Shown: positions 24,502-33,534 of the stretch, one piece after another
How the letters are laid out: each line of letters begins with the position of its first letter
How positions within the stretch are numbered: position 1 is the first letter of the stretch
Source: Paenibacillus sp. JDR-2
GTDB lineage: Bacteria > Bacillota > Bacilli > Paenibacillales > Paenibacillaceae
Direction of reading: 5' to 3'
Assembly (NCBI RefSeq): GCF_000023585.1
Contig: NC_012914.1
Coordinates: 4,370,001 to 4,434,000, forward strand
Length of the DNA stretch: 64,000 nt
Notes under the pieces: generated by a model
Seen by the model: only the letters and a program-made list of their open reading frames with translations
Database searches by the model: none
What the model was told of the DNA's origin: nothing
Position numbers and translations under genes: made by a program

Positions 24502-25386
24502 CTAACCCCCCAGTGATTTCGGCGGTGTAATAATAATCCGCTCGCCGTCAAATTCCATCGATGCCTTGTCTTTAATGTTTAGTGCGCTCAAATATTCTTT
24601 TGGTACTTGCAGTCGGCCGACTCGATCCACGACAACATAAGCCTCATGAACGGCTTGAAGCCCCTTCTCCTCCTGCTGCTCCTCACCTCCACCGGGAATC
24701 ATATTCGGATTGCGTTTCAGAAATTCCGTGCTCGTTAATCCGTCGCGGATGGCAACGACACGGTCCACCTTGCCGGCAAGCGTAAGATCGTGAGTAACAA
24801 TTACAATCGTTACCCCAAGCTCCTTGTTGAGCTTTCGGAATATCCCCATAATGAGATCCGATGTTGCTGTATCTACGGAACCGGTAGGTTCATCGGCAAG
24901 CAAAAGCTTAGGACGGTTGCACAGCGAAATGGCGATTGCTACACGCTGCTGCTCGCCGCCGGAGAGCTGATGCAGCTTGTTATGCATCCTCTCCTTGAGA
25001 CCAACCCATTCAAGCAGCTGCTTCGCATAAGCCCGGTCGACCTTGCCGGAAAGCATCATCGGCATTTCGACGTTTTCAAGGGCTGTCAGATACGGCAGCA
25101 GGTTTCGGGCATTATTTTGCCAGATAAAGCCGACGGTTTCGCGTTTGTATTTCACCAGGTCGTCTTCGGAAATTTTGAGCAGATCCCATGGACCGACTTG
25201 GACGGATCCGGCGGAAGGGCGGTCAAGCCCGCCCAATATATTCAGCAAGGTCGATTTGCCGCTGCCGCTGTTGCCGATAATAGCCATAAGCTCTCCGTCT
25301 TCGACCTTCAGGTTCAAGCCTTGCAGGGCGACGACCTCCAGATCGTCGCTTTTGTAAATTTTGACGAGTCCTTCGCAAGTAATCAT
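24502..25386 (-). CDS. ABC transporter ATP-binding protein with C-terminal AbrB-like domain
   Basis: The 294-residue product has a LolD/MacB-type ATPase over residues 1-225: Walker A GNSGSGKST, Q-loop IWQNN, signature LSGGEQQRVAIA, Walker B LLLADEPTGSVD and the switch His in VTHD. After a linker with GGGEEQQEE, residues about 247-294 read as an AbrB/SpoVT-like swapped-hairpin domain (VVDRVGRLQVPKEYLSALNIKDKA, then MEFDGERIIITPP). This fusion would link the ATPase to dimerisation or perhaps DNA/protein binding. It lies five bases after the permease gene. Confidence 0.9.
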   Translation of the reverse strand: MITCEGLVKIYKSDDLEVVALQGLNLKVEDGELMAIIGNSGSGKSTLLNILGGLDRPSAGSVQVGPWDLLKISEDDLVKYKRETVGFIWQNNARNLLPYLTALENVEMPMMLSGKVDRAYAKQLLEWVGLKERMHNKLHQLSGGEQQRVAIAISLCNRPKLLLADEPTGSVDTATSDLIMGIFRKLNKELGVTIVIVTHDLTLAGKVDRVVAIRDGLTSTEFLKRNPNMIPGGGEEQQEEKGLQAVHEAYVVVDRVGRLQVPKEYLSALNIKDKASMEFDGERIIITPPKSLGG

Positions 25387-25391
25387 GTTGT

Positions 25392-28301
25392 TTACCGCTC
25401 CTCTCCCATTTTGACTGCTTGATGTACACGCAGTCTGCGGATATGCAGGAAGAGCAGCACCGCTCCTGTCACCATCATAAATCCAACAACCGCGTAAAGC
25501 TGGTTCGTATCCTTCGAGTCGAAAACGACCCGGAACGGCGGAACCGTATCTGCCACATTCTCCGCAGTCTGCAGGAACGGCAGGAAGATAAGACTCGTAA
25601 TTTTGCCGATCAGTATGCCTAATCCGATAGAGAGTCCCGCCGTAAACAGCTGCTCGAGGAGCAGCATGCCGGTCAGCTGTCTTCTGGAAAGACCCATGGC
25701 CCGCAGTACGCCAAATTGCACGACGCGGCCGGATAGATTAAAGAACCAATACAGCACATATCCGGTTAAGGTAACAATGACGGATACGAGGAAGCCGAGA
25801 CTAAGAATCCCGAATACGCCGCCTCTTGTCGGAAGCTTCGATTGGGTAATCAGCTCCGAGCGCACATCCTTGATATTGGCGATATCGATGCCCGCCTTCT
25901 GCAGTTCCTCCACGATCGGCGCCACCTTCGCATCCGGCTTCATCTTGAGCCATACCTCGTAAGGCATCATCGGCAGCTGGTCATAAATATAATCCAGATT
26001 CGTGATAACAAACGGCGATTGATCCGGATATTGCGTTGGCCAGTATGGAAGAATGCCTACCACAACGAAATCCAGCATGCCTTCCGAAAAACCTACCGAA
26101 ATCAAATCACCCGGCTTCAGCTGGTACTTCTCTGCTACATTGGACGGAATAAGCGCCGCTTGCTCATACATGCCTAAATAATTCAAATAATTGTAAGGAT
26201 GGATCGGGAACAAGTCACTGCGGAACCAGGCGACCTTCGCAAAGTCCACGTTATCAATCCCCATGATGCTGCCCTGACCGATTGACCGGCCCGATACAAC
26301 CACATTGCCTTTGGTTTGGAGAACGCGGGCAGCAGCCTCGACGCCCTCCAGCTTGCGGAAGATTTCAAACGGCGGCTCGTTATACAGAATTCGGGTAGGT
26401 ACCGGTTGCTGGCCGCCACCTCCGCCTCCGCCCCCGTTACCGCCTCCACCTCCGCCGGATCCGCCGCCATTGCCACCGTTTCCTCCGCCGTTGCCGCCAT
26501 TGCCGTTGTTCCCTCCGTTTGGCCGCACCACCTCGACAGTGCCTTCCCATACCGTCTGAACGGTAACATCCGTACCGTATTTGTACAACGTGCGTTCGGT
26601 GGAGTTAAGATCGATGGTCCGCGCCGCAGAAGCATTGTATACGCCAAGACCAAGCGTCAGTATAAGCAAGATCATCAGCGGGTAATAGCCTTTGGACGAG
26701 CGTGACAGCTGTGTCAGCGTCAAATAAAGCGGCACCGGAAGGAACTTGCGTCCGAGCCAGTTGAACAGCTTCAGCAGCCACGGGAATAATCGCAGGCAGA
26801 AAAGGCCAAGCGCAAAGATGGATAATGCCGGAACAAAGAACAAGAACGGTTGTACGTTCAGCTGATCGGTTGTCATGCCGGTCTGGAAGGACAGCATCTG
26901 GCGTTCATTAAACATATACCAGCCGTATCCGGCCACTCCCAGCAGTACGACATCGAGGAACCAGCGCTGCCATAACGGCCCCCGGTCCGAACGGGCCAGG
27001 TCTCTCTTGTAGCTGACAATTGAGGAACGCGCATAGATAACCGCCGGAATGACGGTAGAAAGCACGGCCAGCAAGACAGCCGCTGCCCCTGCAATCATCG
27101 CTTCGGTCGAGAAGCCTACCGGAATCGACTTCCGGTTAACGAAGGACAGGAAGCCGTCTGCGGAGCCTATGCTTTTTGCCATAAACCAGCCTATAAACGG
27201 TCCGGCTACAATGGCCAAACCGCCAAGCAGCAAACCCTCGAGCAAATAGATCCATATAATCTGCCTGGTTCCCGCCCCCCTGCTTCGCAGAACGGCTATA
27301 TCGCTTCGCTGCTTATCCAATGACTGGCGGGCATTCATTGCTATAAAGTAAAACACCATGGCAAGCATCGGAGCTGCAAGCGTGAAGAGAAGCGTCTGGA
27401 GCTGCAAGCTTTGCTTTTTGAATTCCGTCAGCGTCGAGGCGAAGGAAATTTCCACTTTTGCGCCTTTGAGCTTCTGGTACAAATCGATGTTGAGACGGTC
27501 CAGCGTCCGTCCAAGAGGCGACAGCTCGCTGGTCTTGATCTGCGACAGATCAAACGCATAATACCAGCTTGCATTGTTTACCGGGATACCCGCCTTCTGA
27601 ATCAGAGATCCCATAAACTCGTCTTCGCTGATCTGCAGCGTATTCATCATGCCTTCCAGACCTTGGTACCAGTAAGGATCGGTCTGATTAAGCGGCTTAA
27701 CAACGCCAACAATCTTGACGCGAAGGGTCATATCCAGTCCGCCGTATACGGGATATTCGAGAATATCGCCAACGTGGAGATCGTTGCGGTACATCCCTTC
27801 CTCCAGCATGACGGCTTCGAGAACGTCATCTTCGCCTTCCGTATTTTTAAACCAGCGGCCTTGCGTAATTTCGGTTTTCTCTTCTAGGTCCGCCATTGTC
27901 ATAATCGTCATTTGACGAATACGGCTGGCATCCACCTTGGTCGGATCCTCCGGCACAACTTCGGCGCCCCGGATTGAATAGCTTGACAATTTCGTCTGAT
28001 AAGGGAAGCCGATAAGACCCGGAACATCTTCTTTTATGAAGCGTTCCATCTCCTTTAATGCGGCAGGGTCCGTCTTCTCGCCGCCAGGCACCTGATAGCG
28101 CATCAACAGCGAGCCGGCCGGAAGACCATCGCTTTTCTCCTGCAGCGACTGGGCAACGACGCGCTTTAACGCGCCGTCCGCGTACATCGGAATACTCGTT
28201 GCAAAAGCAACGGCCATAATAAGACCGGCTAAAGTGCTTAACGTCTGCCAGCGGGTATTCCACATTTTGCGGAACAGAAATCGAAATAATGGAATCCCCA
28301 T
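25392..28301 (-). CDS. Large FtsX-like ABC permease with Asn/Gly-rich insert
   Basis: The 969-residue product has an N-terminal membrane helix (about 17-40), an extracellular MacB-like domain, a three-helix FtsX unit at about 300-430 with further segments near 455-540, a second extracellular part, and a final FtsX unit (about 830-960). The outer part contains about 35 residues made almost only of Gly and Asn (near 605-640), then QQPVPTR. Such permeases use ATP to drive mechanical changes outside the membrane (MacB, LolCE). Only one base separates the adaptor stop from this ATG; translation is probably coupled. Confidence 0.9.
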   Translation of the reverse strand: MGIPLFRFLFRKMWNTRWQTLSTLAGLIMAVAFATSIPMYADGALKRVVAQSLQEKSDGLPAGSLLMRYQVPGGEKTDPAALKEMERFIKEDVPGLIGFPYQTKLSSYSIRGAEVVPEDPTKVDASRIRQMTIMTMADLEEKTEITQGRWFKNTEGEDDVLEAVMLEEGMYRNDLHVGDILEYPVYGGLDMTLRVKIVGVVKPLNQTDPYWYQGLEGMMNTLQISEDEFMGSLIQKAGIPVNNASWYYAFDLSQIKTSELSPLGRTLDRLNIDLYQKLKGAKVEISFASTLTEFKKQSLQLQTLLFTLAAPMLAMVFYFIAMNARQSLDKQRSDIAVLRSRGAGTRQIIWIYLLEGLLLGGLAIVAGPFIGWFMAKSIGSADGFLSFVNRKSIPVGFSTEAMIAGAAAVLLAVLSTVIPAVIYARSSIVSYKRDLARSDRGPLWQRWFLDVVLLGVAGYGWYMFNERQMLSFQTGMTTDQLNVQPFLFFVPALSIFALGLFCLRLFPWLLKLFNWLGRKFLPVPLYLTLTQLSRSSKGYYPLMILLILTLGLGVYNASAARTIDLNSTERTLYKYGTDVTVQTVWEGTVEVVRPNGGNNGNGGNGGGNGGNGGGSGGGGGGNGGGGGGGGQQPVPTRILYNEPPFEIFRKLEGVEAAARVLQTKGNVVVSGRSIGQGSIMGIDNVDFAKVAWFRSDLFPIHPYNYLNYLGMYEQAALIPSNVAEKYQLKPGDLISVGFSEGMLDFVVVGILPYWPTQYPDQSPFVITNLDYIYDQLPMMPYEVWLKMKPDAKVAPIVEELQKAGIDIANIKDVRSELITQSKLPTRGGVFGILSLGFLVSVIVTLTGYVLYWFFNLSGRVVQFGVLRAMGLSRRQLTGMLLLEQLFTAGLSIGLGILIGKITSLIFLPFLQTAENVADTVPPFRVVFDSKDTNQLYAVVGFMMVTGAVLLFLHIRRLRVHQAVKMGEER

Positions 28302-28302
28302 G

Positions 28303-29379
28303 CTACTTACCTACAACTTTCTGGCCTGGCTTAAGTCCTTTAATGATTTCGATCTGCGTTGCCGTTTGCTGGCCAACCTCGACGTCCACCTCCCGCTTCC
28401 CTTCCGCGTCTACGACTTGGACATAGGTTCTGGAGCCAATCGTACGAAGGGTGGATGGCGGAATAACGACGACGTTTTCCTTCCTTTTCGTGATAACGTT
28501 AATGGATAATGGCGTGCCTCGGCTAATCGTTTTAGGCAAATCCTTCACTTCGATAATCATAAAATCTTCCGGACGTTCTCTCTCCGGCTGCTGACCGCCT
28601 CCGCCTCCGTTGCCCCCACCGTTATTCGAATCGGAGGCTGTTACCGGAAGCGCCTTAACCGTTCCCTTGAATTGCCCGGCATTGTTGATATCCACAACGA
28701 CAGGCATCCCAACCGCAATCTTGGCTTGTTCGTCCTTCGTCAGCTTGGCTGCCGGAACAAGCAGGCTTGTATCCGCAATAACGGCTATCGGATCATACGC
28801 TTTGATCAGATCGCCCTTCTGTACGTTCAGCGTAACAACCGTTCCGCTGAACGGAGCGGTCAAGACCGCGCGGCTGATCTGCTCCTCCAAGTCTGCGAGC
28901 GCTTGCTTCTTCTCCTCGAAAGCAATCGACTTCTCCTCGAATTCGATAGGATCCATCTCGTCCTTGCCTTGAAGCGCTTCTTTCATCGCCGTCTCTTCTC
29001 TTCGGAATGCCAGCTTCTGGTTGCGAAGATCCTTCTGCATCAGCTCGACGTCCAACACGCCAATCGTCTGGCCGGATTTTACCTGATCGCCGGCTTTAAT
29101 GTTAAGCTCCTTCAGACGCATACCGTCCAGCGTGAAATAAAGCGTCTCTTCCTGCTGCGAGATCATCTTCCCGATAACCTGCACCTTCGTCTCCAAAGTA
29201 GCCGTCGTCACTTCGTATTCCGGCTTCTTCGAGATTTGAGGCGGTGCGATGGACGGCAGCACCTCCTCTTCCGGTTCATTGGGCAGCAAGGAGCAGCCGC
29301 TGGTCATCAAGACCGAAGCCGCAATCATTACAGCCGCAGAACGCTTATATAAATTTCCCGTCCACCATTTCATAGACAT
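28303..29379 (-). CDS. MacA/HlyD-type adaptor lipoprotein
   Basis: The product (358 residues) is a periplasmic-adaptor-like subunit with a lipoprotein signal (lipobox TSGC, Cys near 28). It shows a lipoyl-like half (VIGKMISQQEETLYFTLDG, then LNIKAGDQVKSGQTIG), a coiled-coil hairpin of about 55 residues rich in Glu, Lys and Gln, the second lipoyl half (LTAPFSGTVVTLNVQKGD), and a beta-barrel. A Gly/Asn-rich insert with GGGQQ lies near residue 265. I use ATG 29379, nine bases after GGAGG. It overlaps the ATPase gene by 35 bases. It links the permease to substrates at the wall. Confidence 0.88.
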   Translation of the reverse strand: MSMKWWTGNLYKRSAAVMIAASVLMTSGCSLLPNEPEEEVLPSIAPPQISKKPEYEVTTATLETKVQVIGKMISQQEETLYFTLDGMRLKELNIKAGDQVKSGQTIGVLDVELMQKDLRNQKLAFRREETAMKEALQGKDEMDPIEFEEKSIAFEEKKQALADLEEQISRAVLTAPFSGTVVTLNVQKGDLIKAYDPIAVIADTSLLVPAAKLTKDEQAKIAVGMPVVVDINNAGQFKGTVKALPVTASDSNNGGGNGGGGGQQPERERPEDFMIIEVKDLPKTISRGTPLSINVITKRKENVVVIPPSTLRTIGSRTYVQVVDAEGKREVDVEVGQQTATQIEIIKGLKPGQKVVGK

Positions 29380-30076
29380 GATCGGCAACCTCCAAAATTG
29401 TAGGATCGTGTGTTGTCATACAAATCGTAACTTGTTCCGTGCGAATAATATTTTGAAAGACCGCCATAATCTGGGCGGACATGTTCGAATCGAGTTCGGC
29501 GGTTGGTTCATCCGCCAACAGGAGAATCGGTTTATGCGCAATAGCTTTCGCAATTGCCACGCGCTGCTGCTCACCCCCGGACAGTTCAAACGGACGGTGA
29601 TGCATCCTTTTCTCAAGGCCTACCAGCTCTAGGCAATAGGCGACCCGCTCCTTCCACTCGGACCGAGAGGTTCCGGCCATCCGGAGCGACAGCTCCACGT
29701 TCTCCCAAGCCGAGAGCAAAGGCATTAACGCAAACGCCTGAAAAATAAATCCCATTTCCTTGCGCCGGATCAACGTACGCTCGGTGTCGTTTAATTTATG
29801 AAACGGCTTGCCGTTAAACCAGATCTCGCCTTTGCTTGGCGTATCCAGTCCTCCGAGGCAATTCAGCAGCGTTGTTTTCCCTGAGCCCGAACGGCCACGG
29901 AGCATAACAAGCTGGCCCGGCTTCAATTCCATATGAAGACCCTTCAGAACGCGCAGCGGCGCTCCTCCGGCCTGAAATGTCCTTTCTACATCTACAACCG
30001 TCAGCAACTTGTTATTATGTAATTCGTTGCCTTGCTGCCCTCCATCTTGTCGTTCTTCCTCGTCTGTTGCCGCCAT
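29345..30076 (-). CDS. ABC transporter ATP-binding protein (MacB/LolD type)
   Basis: The 243-residue ATPase has Walker A GRSGSGKTT, Q-loop FIFQAF, signature LSGGEQQRVAIAKA, Walker B ILLLADEPTAELD and switch TTHD. An extra polar N-terminus of about 22 residues (DEEERQDGGQQGNE) is not part of the fold. It is the first gene of the operon; the ATG lies 14 bases after GGGAGG, somewhat far. Together with the second ATPase it suggests that the one permease can use two different ATPases, or a heterodimer. Confidence 0.9.
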   Translation of the reverse strand: MAATDEEERQDGGQQGNELHNNKLLTVVDVERTFQAGGAPLRVLKGLHMELKPGQLVMLRGRSGSGKTTLLNCLGGLDTPSKGEIWFNGKPFHKLNDTERTLIRRKEMGFIFQAFALMPLLSAWENVELSLRMAGTSRSEWKERVAYCLELVGLEKRMHHRPFELSGGEQQRVAIAKAIAHKPILLLADEPTAELDSNMSAQIMAVFQNIIRTEQVTICMTTHDPTILEVADHVYEMVDGKFI

Positions 30077-30177
30077 GAACGGATGCGATACCTCCCCTAT
30101 TTCTCTTTCATAATTCTCATCTTAATCGTTAGACGTTGCGGGTTCAGAAAAAGTTCCAAACGGAAGAAAAATCTTCA

Positions 30178-30232
30178 AAAATAAAATAGGCATCGTACAT
30201 ATTGCCGCTAAATCGGACATATGCACGATGCC
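30178..30232 (-). terminator. Terminator of the chemoreceptor gene
   Basis: A long imperfect stem (about 19 base pairs, 30189-30207 with 30214-30232) is followed on the minus strand by TATTTTATTTTTG. Confidence 0.75.
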
Positions 30233-30251
30233 TTCCGCTACTTTTTTACCA

Positions 30252-31979
30252 TTAATTCACTTTAAAATAGTTCACTTCTCTATTAAGCTCTCGGGCAACG
30301 CCGTCCAACTGACTAGCCGCGGCAGCAATGCTCTCCATGAGAGCTAACTGCTCTTCCGTTGCCGCTGCGACACTTTCGGTGCGCTCCAGGTTAGCCGCGG
30401 CCGAAGACGCAGCTTGGTCCATCGAGGCATTAACCTCCTCGGAGCTCGCCGACATCTGCTCGGTAATAGCCGAATTCTCCTGCAGCTGCCCGGTCATCGT
30501 ATCAATGGCCGCCACAATAACGGATAAACTAATCTGGAGTTCTTCCACTCGGCTGTTACCCCGCTGTACTTCCTCCAACGTTCGGGCCATATAGCCGGAA
30601 GCGCCTGCGATCTCGCCTCTTGTTTCGGCTACCAGCTGATGAATGCTGTCCGCGGATTCCAAGGAGTTTGCAGCCAGCTTGCGAATCTCGCCCGCAACAA
30701 CGGCGAACCCACGGCCCTGCTCGCCCGCTCTTGCCGCTTCAATGGAAGCGTTCAGCGATAGAATATTCGTCTGATTCGCGAAGGCGGTAATATTCTCCGC
30801 TATCGATCCGATCTGCTGGGACCGTTGCTCTAGTGTTTCGATCATGCCCGCGAGTTGACCGATAACCTCTTTGATTTCGCCCATCTGTCCAACCAGGCGC
30901 TCAAGCGCTTCCCGACCATGACCCGCTTCAACTGCCGTTGATGCCGACTGCTCGGCCGAAGCGGACGTATTCTCTGCTAGACGCTGGATGCCGATAGCCA
31001 TTTCGTCAATCGCCTTCGCCGTTTCTTCCGCACTGCGCGCCTGCACTTCCGTCCCGCTTGTTACTTCTTGTATGTTCGCCGCAACATGCTGCGAGGCAGT
31101 AGAGGATTCCTGCGAAACAACGTCCAACTGGCTCGTGGAGGCAGCCACATGCTTGGCATTTGTTGAAATAGACGTGATAAGCCGTTTGAGTACTCCAATC
31201 ATTTCGTCCACGGAGCGCAAGCTGTCCCCAAGCTCATCCTTGCTGTATTTAACGTTTCGCTCAGCGGTCAAATCACCTTCCGCTACGAGCTTTGTTCTTG
31301 TTTTCACAGCGGATACCGTCTTCATCACGCTGCTGATCAAGTAGTATATAAGTGCCGCCAGCAAAAGGGTTGCAATCGCCATACCGATATAATTGCCCGT
31401 TTTCGTAGATGCAAGCTGTTGATTACTGTCCGCAATTTGCTGCTTGGCGTAGCTGTCCAGCAAATTGAATATATCGTCCAGTCCAGTCCTGGCCTTCTCG
31501 TATTGCTCATGAATCTCCGCATCGTTGGCTGCTGCGGTACCGGCTTGAATCTCGCCGTTTACAAACGACGCCCATGCGCTGAAGTCGGCGTCGAAATCCT
31601 GAATCAGCTGTCCAATGGTTGTGCTGCCGTCATCGCTTTGAAGCTTAAGCAGCTTATTCGCCTCGAATATCGCTTTTGCCTCATGTACGCGTTCGTCCGC
31701 TTCTTTCAGATTTTGAGAAAATACATCGTTCCAGACCTTTTTATCCTCTTCTTTTAATTCACCTAAGGCCAAATATTGATATGCGGAATAGGCTTGATAC
31801 AGATCGCGGTCCGCATTCAAGATAAGCGATGTGGAACGGGCAGACACGCCGTATACTTCATCGGCCATCGTCTTGTTCACCTGTACCAGCTCTGTTAACG
31901 AATAGATCCCCGAGAAGACATAGAAAAAAAGTGGCAATACCCCGATTAAAGCCATTTTCCACCTTAAGTTAAATCTCAT
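30252..31979 (-). CDS. Methyl-accepting chemotaxis protein
   Basis: The product (575 residues) has a membrane helix at about 5-30, a helical extracellular domain (about 32-185, four-helix-bundle type), a second helix (about 187-212), a HAMP domain (to about 262), and the cytoplasmic signalling hairpin with its conserved tip (NITAFANQTNILSLNASIEAARAGEQGRGFAVVA around 390). Many Ala/Glu/Gln/Ser residues provide methylation sites. I use ATG 31979, ten bases after GGGGAG. A sigma-D-like -10 box lies 51 bases upstream. Ligand unknown. Confidence 0.92.
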   Translation of the reverse strand: MRFNLRWKMALIGVLPLFFYVFSGIYSLTELVQVNKTMADEVYGVSARSTSLILNADRDLYQAYSAYQYLALGELKEEDKKVWNDVFSQNLKEADERVHEAKAIFEANKLLKLQSDDGSTTIGQLIQDFDADFSAWASFVNGEIQAGTAAANDAEIHEQYEKARTGLDDIFNLLDSYAKQQIADSNQQLASTKTGNYIGMAIATLLLAALIYYLISSVMKTVSAVKTRTKLVAEGDLTAERNVKYSKDELGDSLRSVDEMIGVLKRLITSISTNAKHVAASTSQLDVVSQESSTASQHVAANIQEVTSGTEVQARSAEETAKAIDEMAIGIQRLAENTSASAEQSASTAVEAGHGREALERLVGQMGEIKEVIGQLAGMIETLEQRSQQIGSIAENITAFANQTNILSLNASIEAARAGEQGRGFAVVAGEIRKLAANSLESADSIHQLVAETRGEIAGASGYMARTLEEVQRGNSRVEELQISLSVIVAAIDTMTGQLQENSAITEQMSASSEEVNASMDQAASSAAANLERTESVAAATEEQLALMESIAAAASQLDGVARELNREVNYFKVN

Positions 31980-32029
31980 CTGCACGATTCTCCCCATTTC
32001 AGCAATTTCAAATTAAATAATCTAATATG

Positions 32030-32037
32030 ATATCGGC
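32030..32037 (-). promoter_or_regulatory. Sigma-D-like -10 box ahead of the chemoreceptor
   Basis: GCCGATAT on the minus strand is identical to the flagellar/chemotaxis sigma-D -10 consensus and is located 51 bases ahead of the start. The matching TAAA -35 is not seen at 15 bases, so the claim rests on the -10 and on the gene type. Confidence 0.45.
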
Positions 32038-32102
32038 AAATGAAAGAATGTTCGAAATAACGGCTGCAAACAATTTACAAAATTTTATGTCGAATTCTTA
32101 AA

Positions 32103-32137
32103 ACAAAAAAAGAGCAACTCCCATATGGGACTTGCTC
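32103..32137 (-). terminator. Terminator of the pyr operon
   Basis: On the minus strand a 13-base stem with a central mismatch (GAGCAAGTCCCAT with ATGGGAGTTGCTC) is followed by TTTTTTTG. It lies 20 bases after the pyrE stop. Confidence 0.9.
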
Positions 32138-32157
32138 GCAGTTCGAATAGTCAGCTC

Positions 32158-32805
32158 TTATTTGCCGAAAGCTTCCGGATTTGCACGCCATGCCTGCAGC
32201 GTTGCAATATCCTCGCTTTGTACTTTGCCGATTTCAACAGCCGCTTCAATCAGCGCGCTGTAGTTGGACAGTGTTTCAAGCGGCATATTTTCTGCCGCAA
32301 ATGCGCTTGATGCTTTCTCGAACTGGTAAGTGAAGATTGCCAGAACGGACAATACTTCCGCACCTGCTTCACGAACCGCAAGACCGGCTTTCAGCGAGCT
32401 GCCGCCAGTCGAGATGAGGTCCTCGATAACGACAACCTTTTGACCAGGGTTGATGCGGCCTTCGATTTGATTTTGCTTGCCGTGTCCTTTTGCTTTATCG
32501 CGGATGTAAGCCATAGGAAGGTTCAGCTTTTGAGCCACCCATGCCGCATGCGGGATTCCTGCAGTGGAAGTTCCGGCGATTACCTCGGCATCCGGATAAC
32601 GCTCGCGGATTACGGTAGCGAAACCTTCTGCGATCATGTCGCGGATTTCAGGATAGGTCATAGTCAAACGGTTATCGCAGTAAATTGGCGATTTCAAACC
32701 GGAAGTCCAAGTAAACGGATCATTCGGGCTAAGCGCCACCGCTTCGATCTCCAGCAGTTTTGTTGCGATTGCGCGCGGCAATTCCGTTAAGGTTACGTTT
32801 GCCAT
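32158..32805 (-). CDS. pyrE: Orotate phosphoribosyltransferase
   Basis: The 215-residue enzyme converts orotate and PRPP to orotidine monophosphate, step five of pyrimidine synthesis. The PRPP-binding loop VVVIEDLISTGGSS is at about 115-128, the flexible catalytic loop has RDKAKGHGKQNQIEG, and WTSGLKSPIYCDNR lies near the N-terminus. It is the last gene of the operon, three bases after pyrF. Confidence 0.96.
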   Translation of the reverse strand: MANVTLTELPRAIATKLLEIEAVALSPNDPFTWTSGLKSPIYCDNRLTMTYPEIRDMIAEGFATVIRERYPDAEVIAGTSTAGIPHAAWVAQKLNLPMAYIRDKAKGHGKQNQIEGRINPGQKVVVIEDLISTGGSSLKAGLAVREAGAEVLSVLAIFTYQFEKASSAFAAENMPLETLSNYSALIEAAVEIGKVQSEDIATLQAWRANPEAFGK

Positions 32806-32808
32806 GGG

Positions 32809-33534
32809 TTAGATCAGCTCCTCAATAATAGATTCCAATGCTTCACGCGGGCTAGCCGCTGCCGTAATCGGACGTCCGATTACCATATAGTCCGTTCCTT
32901 GTTCTAAAGCTTCGCGAGGCGTCATAATTCGGGACTGGTCGTTAGTTGCCGCCCAAGTCGGACGGATACCCGGGGTTACGGTCTGGAATGACGTGCCGCA
33001 TGCGGATTTAATCACATCCACTTCAAGCGGTGAAGCCACTACGCCATTCAGGCCTGCGCGTTTCGCCAGCTCCGCATAACGAACTACCGCCTGTTCCACC
33101 GAGCCTGCAATACCGATCTCTTCGTTTAATACTTGTACGTTAGTGCTGGTCAGCTGCGTTACCGCTATAATAGCCGGTCTTGCTTGTCCGCTCGCGAGTG
33201 CGGCTTCCGCGCCTTCCACAGCAGCTTCCATCATCGCCGCGCCGCCGGCTGCATGTACGTTAAACATGTCTACGCCAAGCTTAGTTACGCTGTTCGAGCC
33301 GCCTTTTACCGTATTCGGAATATCGTGCATCTTCACGTCCAGGAAAACGCGGTAGCCGCGTTTCTTCAATTCTTCTACGAACGACGGACCCGCCGCATAA
33401 AAGAGCTGCATGCCAACCTTCATATAACACGGAATGCCTTCCAGCTCGCTAAGCAAGCGCTTCGCCGAAGCAGCGTCCGCATAATCAAGGGCAACCATGA
33501 CTTTGCCTGCCGCTTGTTCTCTAGTTAAACTCAT
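32809..33534 (-). CDS. pyrF: Orotidine 5'-phosphate decarboxylase
   Basis: The 241-residue TIM-barrel enzyme makes UMP from OMP. The catalytic Asp-Lys-x-x-Asp set is in VFLDVKMHDIPNTV; the phosphate site is GIRPTWA near 185 and the VIGRPIT near 215. I use ATG 33534; a TTG at 33543 is too near AAAGGAG. It is preceded by a 128-base gap that holds hairpins where other Bacilli carry pyrK and pyrD. Confidence 0.95.
   Translation of the reverse strand: MSLTREQAAGKVMVALDYADAASAKRLLSELEGIPCYMKVGMQLFYAAGPSFVEELKKRGYRVFLDVKMHDIPNTVKGGSNSVTKLGVDMFNVHAAGGAAMMEAAVEGAEAALASGQARPAIIAVTQLTSTNVQVLNEEIGIAGSVEQAVVRYAELAKRAGLNGVVASPLEVDVIKSACGTSFQTVTPGIRPTWAATNDQSRIMTPREALEQGTDYMVIGRPITAAASPREALESIIEELI

Noticed and set aside
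26305..26705. Pro-rich plus-strand frames opposite the permease
   Set aside because: They are antisense readings of the Gly-rich codons; no ribosome binding site.
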